A stretch of 39,461 nt of DNA from Desulfovibrio sp. Its GTDB lineage: Bacteria > Bacillota > Dethiobacteria > DTU022 > UBA8154. Below the pieces are notes generated by a model. It saw nothing but the letters and a program-made list of their open reading frames with translations, had not been told where the DNA came from and searched no databases. The translations under genes and the position numbers were made by a program. Shown here in pieces: positions 37,626 through 39,461 of this stretch. The first letter of the stretch is position 1, and every line of letters starts with the position of its first letter. The stretch is taken from contig JAGVAS010000001.1 in the NCBI GenBank assembly GCA_020060185.1, positions 1-39,461 on the forward strand. The letters are read 5' to 3'.

Positions 37626-38969
37626 TCAGCTGTCCGGAAGGACTCCTACAGCATAAATTTCCGGAGTAGGAGCATAATAATTTTTCCCCAGGTGCTCCCG
37701 GTACACTTCTTTTCCATTTTCATAAAAGATGCGTATTGTTTCTGCTGTATATCCCGGTTTGCCCTCTTGTATTAAATTACGGTAAGAAGAAGGTTGATCT
37801 TTTATTTCCTGGTAATGGACAGGTGGTTCTATGATTTGTAAACTTTGTGTAATGATTTTTACTTTTCTTATTTTGGAGGGATCGCCAAAAAAGGTGGCTT
37901 TTAATTCGTTATTAAGTACCTGCATATGAATTAAAATGTAGAAAGATGTATTGTTCTTGAATTTTAAATCCCTGTAATTAAAGGCTACGGTAGCATCATA
38001 TCCCGGAGGAAGATATCCTACAGGAAGTCCATGATTGTGACGTTCCTCAATACCCAGCCCTGCCCTTAATGCAGCATTATATATCGTAGAGGATACCTGG
38101 CAGATACCGCCTCCCAGCCCCATTACGAGACGATCATTAACTATAACGGGTGCTTCTTTATAACCGTTTTCCAGGCTGGCCTCACCGACAATTTGATTAA
38201 ATGAAAATATTTCTTCCGGTGTAAGAAGAATATTATCCAGTTTTTTAGCAGCGAGAGTTATGTTATGAGACCTGTTTATCGCAGCGGGATCGAAATATGT
38301 ACTGGCCGTCGCTATTTCACCTATTATCCCGCTGTCCAGGATGCGGGAAATCGTCATTTCCGGATACAGGTATTCCATCTCCATTTGAATTGTCAAAGGA
38401 AAAGAGGGCCAATAATATAGTTCCTCTATTACTTTGTCGAGCATTTGTTCAAATTTTAAATTCTTTCCTTTTCTCTGAGGTCTAAATTTTAACATTCCTT
38501 GTTCTGCATAGACCAGCGCATCCTGCGGAGGCACATATCTCTCTTCCTTGACTGGTGCTAAAACAGAAAAGAATTTTTCCTTTTCCACTGCAAAATATCC
38601 CGGTATCTTCCACCTCCCGCGATAAATTCTGAATTTTTCCCCATAATTAAACGGGGTATTCAGGCGGATTATCTCCTCCATAATCTTCTCTTTTTGAAGT
38701 GCTATTCCTATTTCCTCCAGAGTAAAGTTTAAAGGTATATCTTCACCGGAAATATAAAAATTTATTTCTTCATTTCCCAGATCGTCATTAATTTTTTCCA
38801 GAAGTGTTTCTATATCCTTATAAGTTTTACCGCCTACATAGTTTTGTCCGATATAAATCCCCAGTGGAGCCCTTTTCTTGAAGTATATATTTTCGCCCAT
38901 AACCAGTAAAGAAGCGATTAAAAATAATGCTAACAGGACTTTTATTAATTTTGACTTGATTATTGTCAT
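37626..38969 (-). CDS. VanW family protein with peptidoglycan-binding-like N-terminal domain
   Basis: N-terminal TM; RSHNITLAAKKLDNILLTPEEIFSFNQIVGEAS, GGGICQVSSTIYNAAL.AGL...RHNHGLPVGYLPPG.DATV. Confidence 0.92.
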   Translation of the reverse strand: MTIIKSKLIKVLLALFLIASLLVMGENIYFKKRAPLGIYIGQNYVGGKTYKDIETLLEKINDDLGNEEINFYISGEDIPLNFTLEEIGIALQKEKIMEEIIRLNTPFNYGEKFRIYRGRWKIPGYFAVEKEKFFSVLAPVKEERYVPPQDALVYAEQGMLKFRPQRKGKNLKFEQMLDKVIEELYYWPSFPLTIQMEMEYLYPEMTISRILDSGIIGEIATASTYFDPAAINRSHNITLAAKKLDNILLTPEEIFSFNQIVGEASLENGYKEAPVIVNDRLVMGLGGGICQVSSTIYNAALRAGLGIEERHNHGLPVGYLPPGYDATVAFNYRDLKFKNNTSFYILIHMQVLNNELKATFFGDPSKIRKVKIITQSLQIIEPPVHYQEIKDQPSSYRNLIQEGKPGYTAETIRIFYENGKEVYREHLGKNYYAPTPEIYAVGVLPDS

Positions 38970-39081
38970 GGTACCACCATTTTTATAAAATAATACACCA
39001 TATGTTTATGTAGAGGTGCAAATAACTATGCATAAAAATACCTGTGAGAAAGGTCCCACAGGTATTGTATTTATCTGTATC

Positions 39082-39345
39082 AACAATGGATGAAAATGCT
39101 CGTTTTAAAACTCGTGTTATGTCCCGCAAAGGTGGCGCAAGGTTGTGGCGAGCGACATGTGCAGCGCAGCGTACAGGTTCAGCGATGCGAAGGCTGAAGG
39201 CGGTCCTGCTGGCATGGAAGCCAGCAGCCGGGAGGTGAGTTAGGATGCGAACTCTCTCGGGAAGGCCAGCCGTAAGACTGAGCTGAAACGTAGAGCTTTC
39301 AGAGCGGAACTCGGAGCTCCGCCTCAGCAAAAGCTGCTCCATTTC
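39082..39345 (+). ncRNA. Structured repeat RNA element copy B (candidate HEARO/omega-RNA-like)
   Basis: Starts AACAATGGATGAAAAT; GCGACATGTGCAGCG; hairpin CTGCTGGC-ATGGAA-GCCAGCAG (39206-39227) at the position of the copy A CAGTTGACA hairpin; GGATGCGAACTCTCTCGGGAAGGCC versus GGATGGGAATTCCGCCGGGAAGGTC in A; 3' CTCCGCCTCAGCAAAAGC. Confidence 0.65.
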
Positions 39346-39350
39346 CATAT

Positions 39351-39461
39351 TAACCGCCACGACCCTACGGGTCACAAAGATGGATGAAAATGACCGGGTT
39401 TAGATCTCCTGATTGTTCGATAGACGAAGCGTTTTGCTGTTGGCGGAGCGACTTGTGCAGC
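39351..39461 (+). ncRNA. Structured repeat RNA element copy C, truncated by window end
   Basis: CCGCCACGACCCTACGGGTCACAAAGATGGATGAAAATGACCGGGTTTAGATCTCC...GCGTTTTGCTGTTGGCGGAGCGACTTGTGCAGC, matching copy A 32250-32401. Confidence 0.7.

Noticed and set aside
38983-39375. 130 aa minus and 64 aa plus ORFs over copy B
   Set aside because: Spurious ORFs through the structured repeat; codon content unlike neighbouring genes.

Overview
39.5 kb of a Firmicutes/Clostridia-like (Peptococcaceae-type) chromosome, mostly housekeeping genes. Left to right: the 3' end of an ISKra4-like transposase; a complete DDE transposase (IS1182/IS5-like); proC; proB; a nifV-like homocitrate synthase with LeuC/LeuD-family dehydratase subunits; phasin-like + UbiB/ABC1 kinase; membrane protein; MBL-fold hydrolase; zinc-ribbon protein; miaB; Fur/PerR; mutS-mutL-miaA-hfq; Al-resistance/Met-gamma-lyase family; glnA; lexA(-); leuA(-) with a T-box leader; Mn catalase(-); a degenerate intergenic region with gene remnants; holin-like(-); YlqH/FlhB-C-like and YlqG/FliK-like(-); cyclophilin-like(-); cytosolic MCP(-); CapA lipoprotein; HD-GYP(-); GT4; gltX(-); YetF/DUF421(-); VanW(-). 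The most unusual signal is a dispersed, highly structured non-coding element: two complete copies (about 32245-32570 and 39082-39345), a third cut off by the window end (from about 39351), and a solo 5' module (25580-25664, minus). Conserved long-range pairing and hairpins with swapped sequence indicate a structured RNA, and a HEARO/omega-RNA-like (IscB/IsrB-associated) element is my leading but unverified hypothesis. Other notable points are an internally deleted four-helix-bundle (23S IVS-type) gene remnant that has rewritten the MiaB C-terminus, a hairpin sequestering the transposase RBS, a LexA box upstream of lexA, a terminator-like hairpin containing the phasin stop codon, and an antitoxin-like pseudogene.
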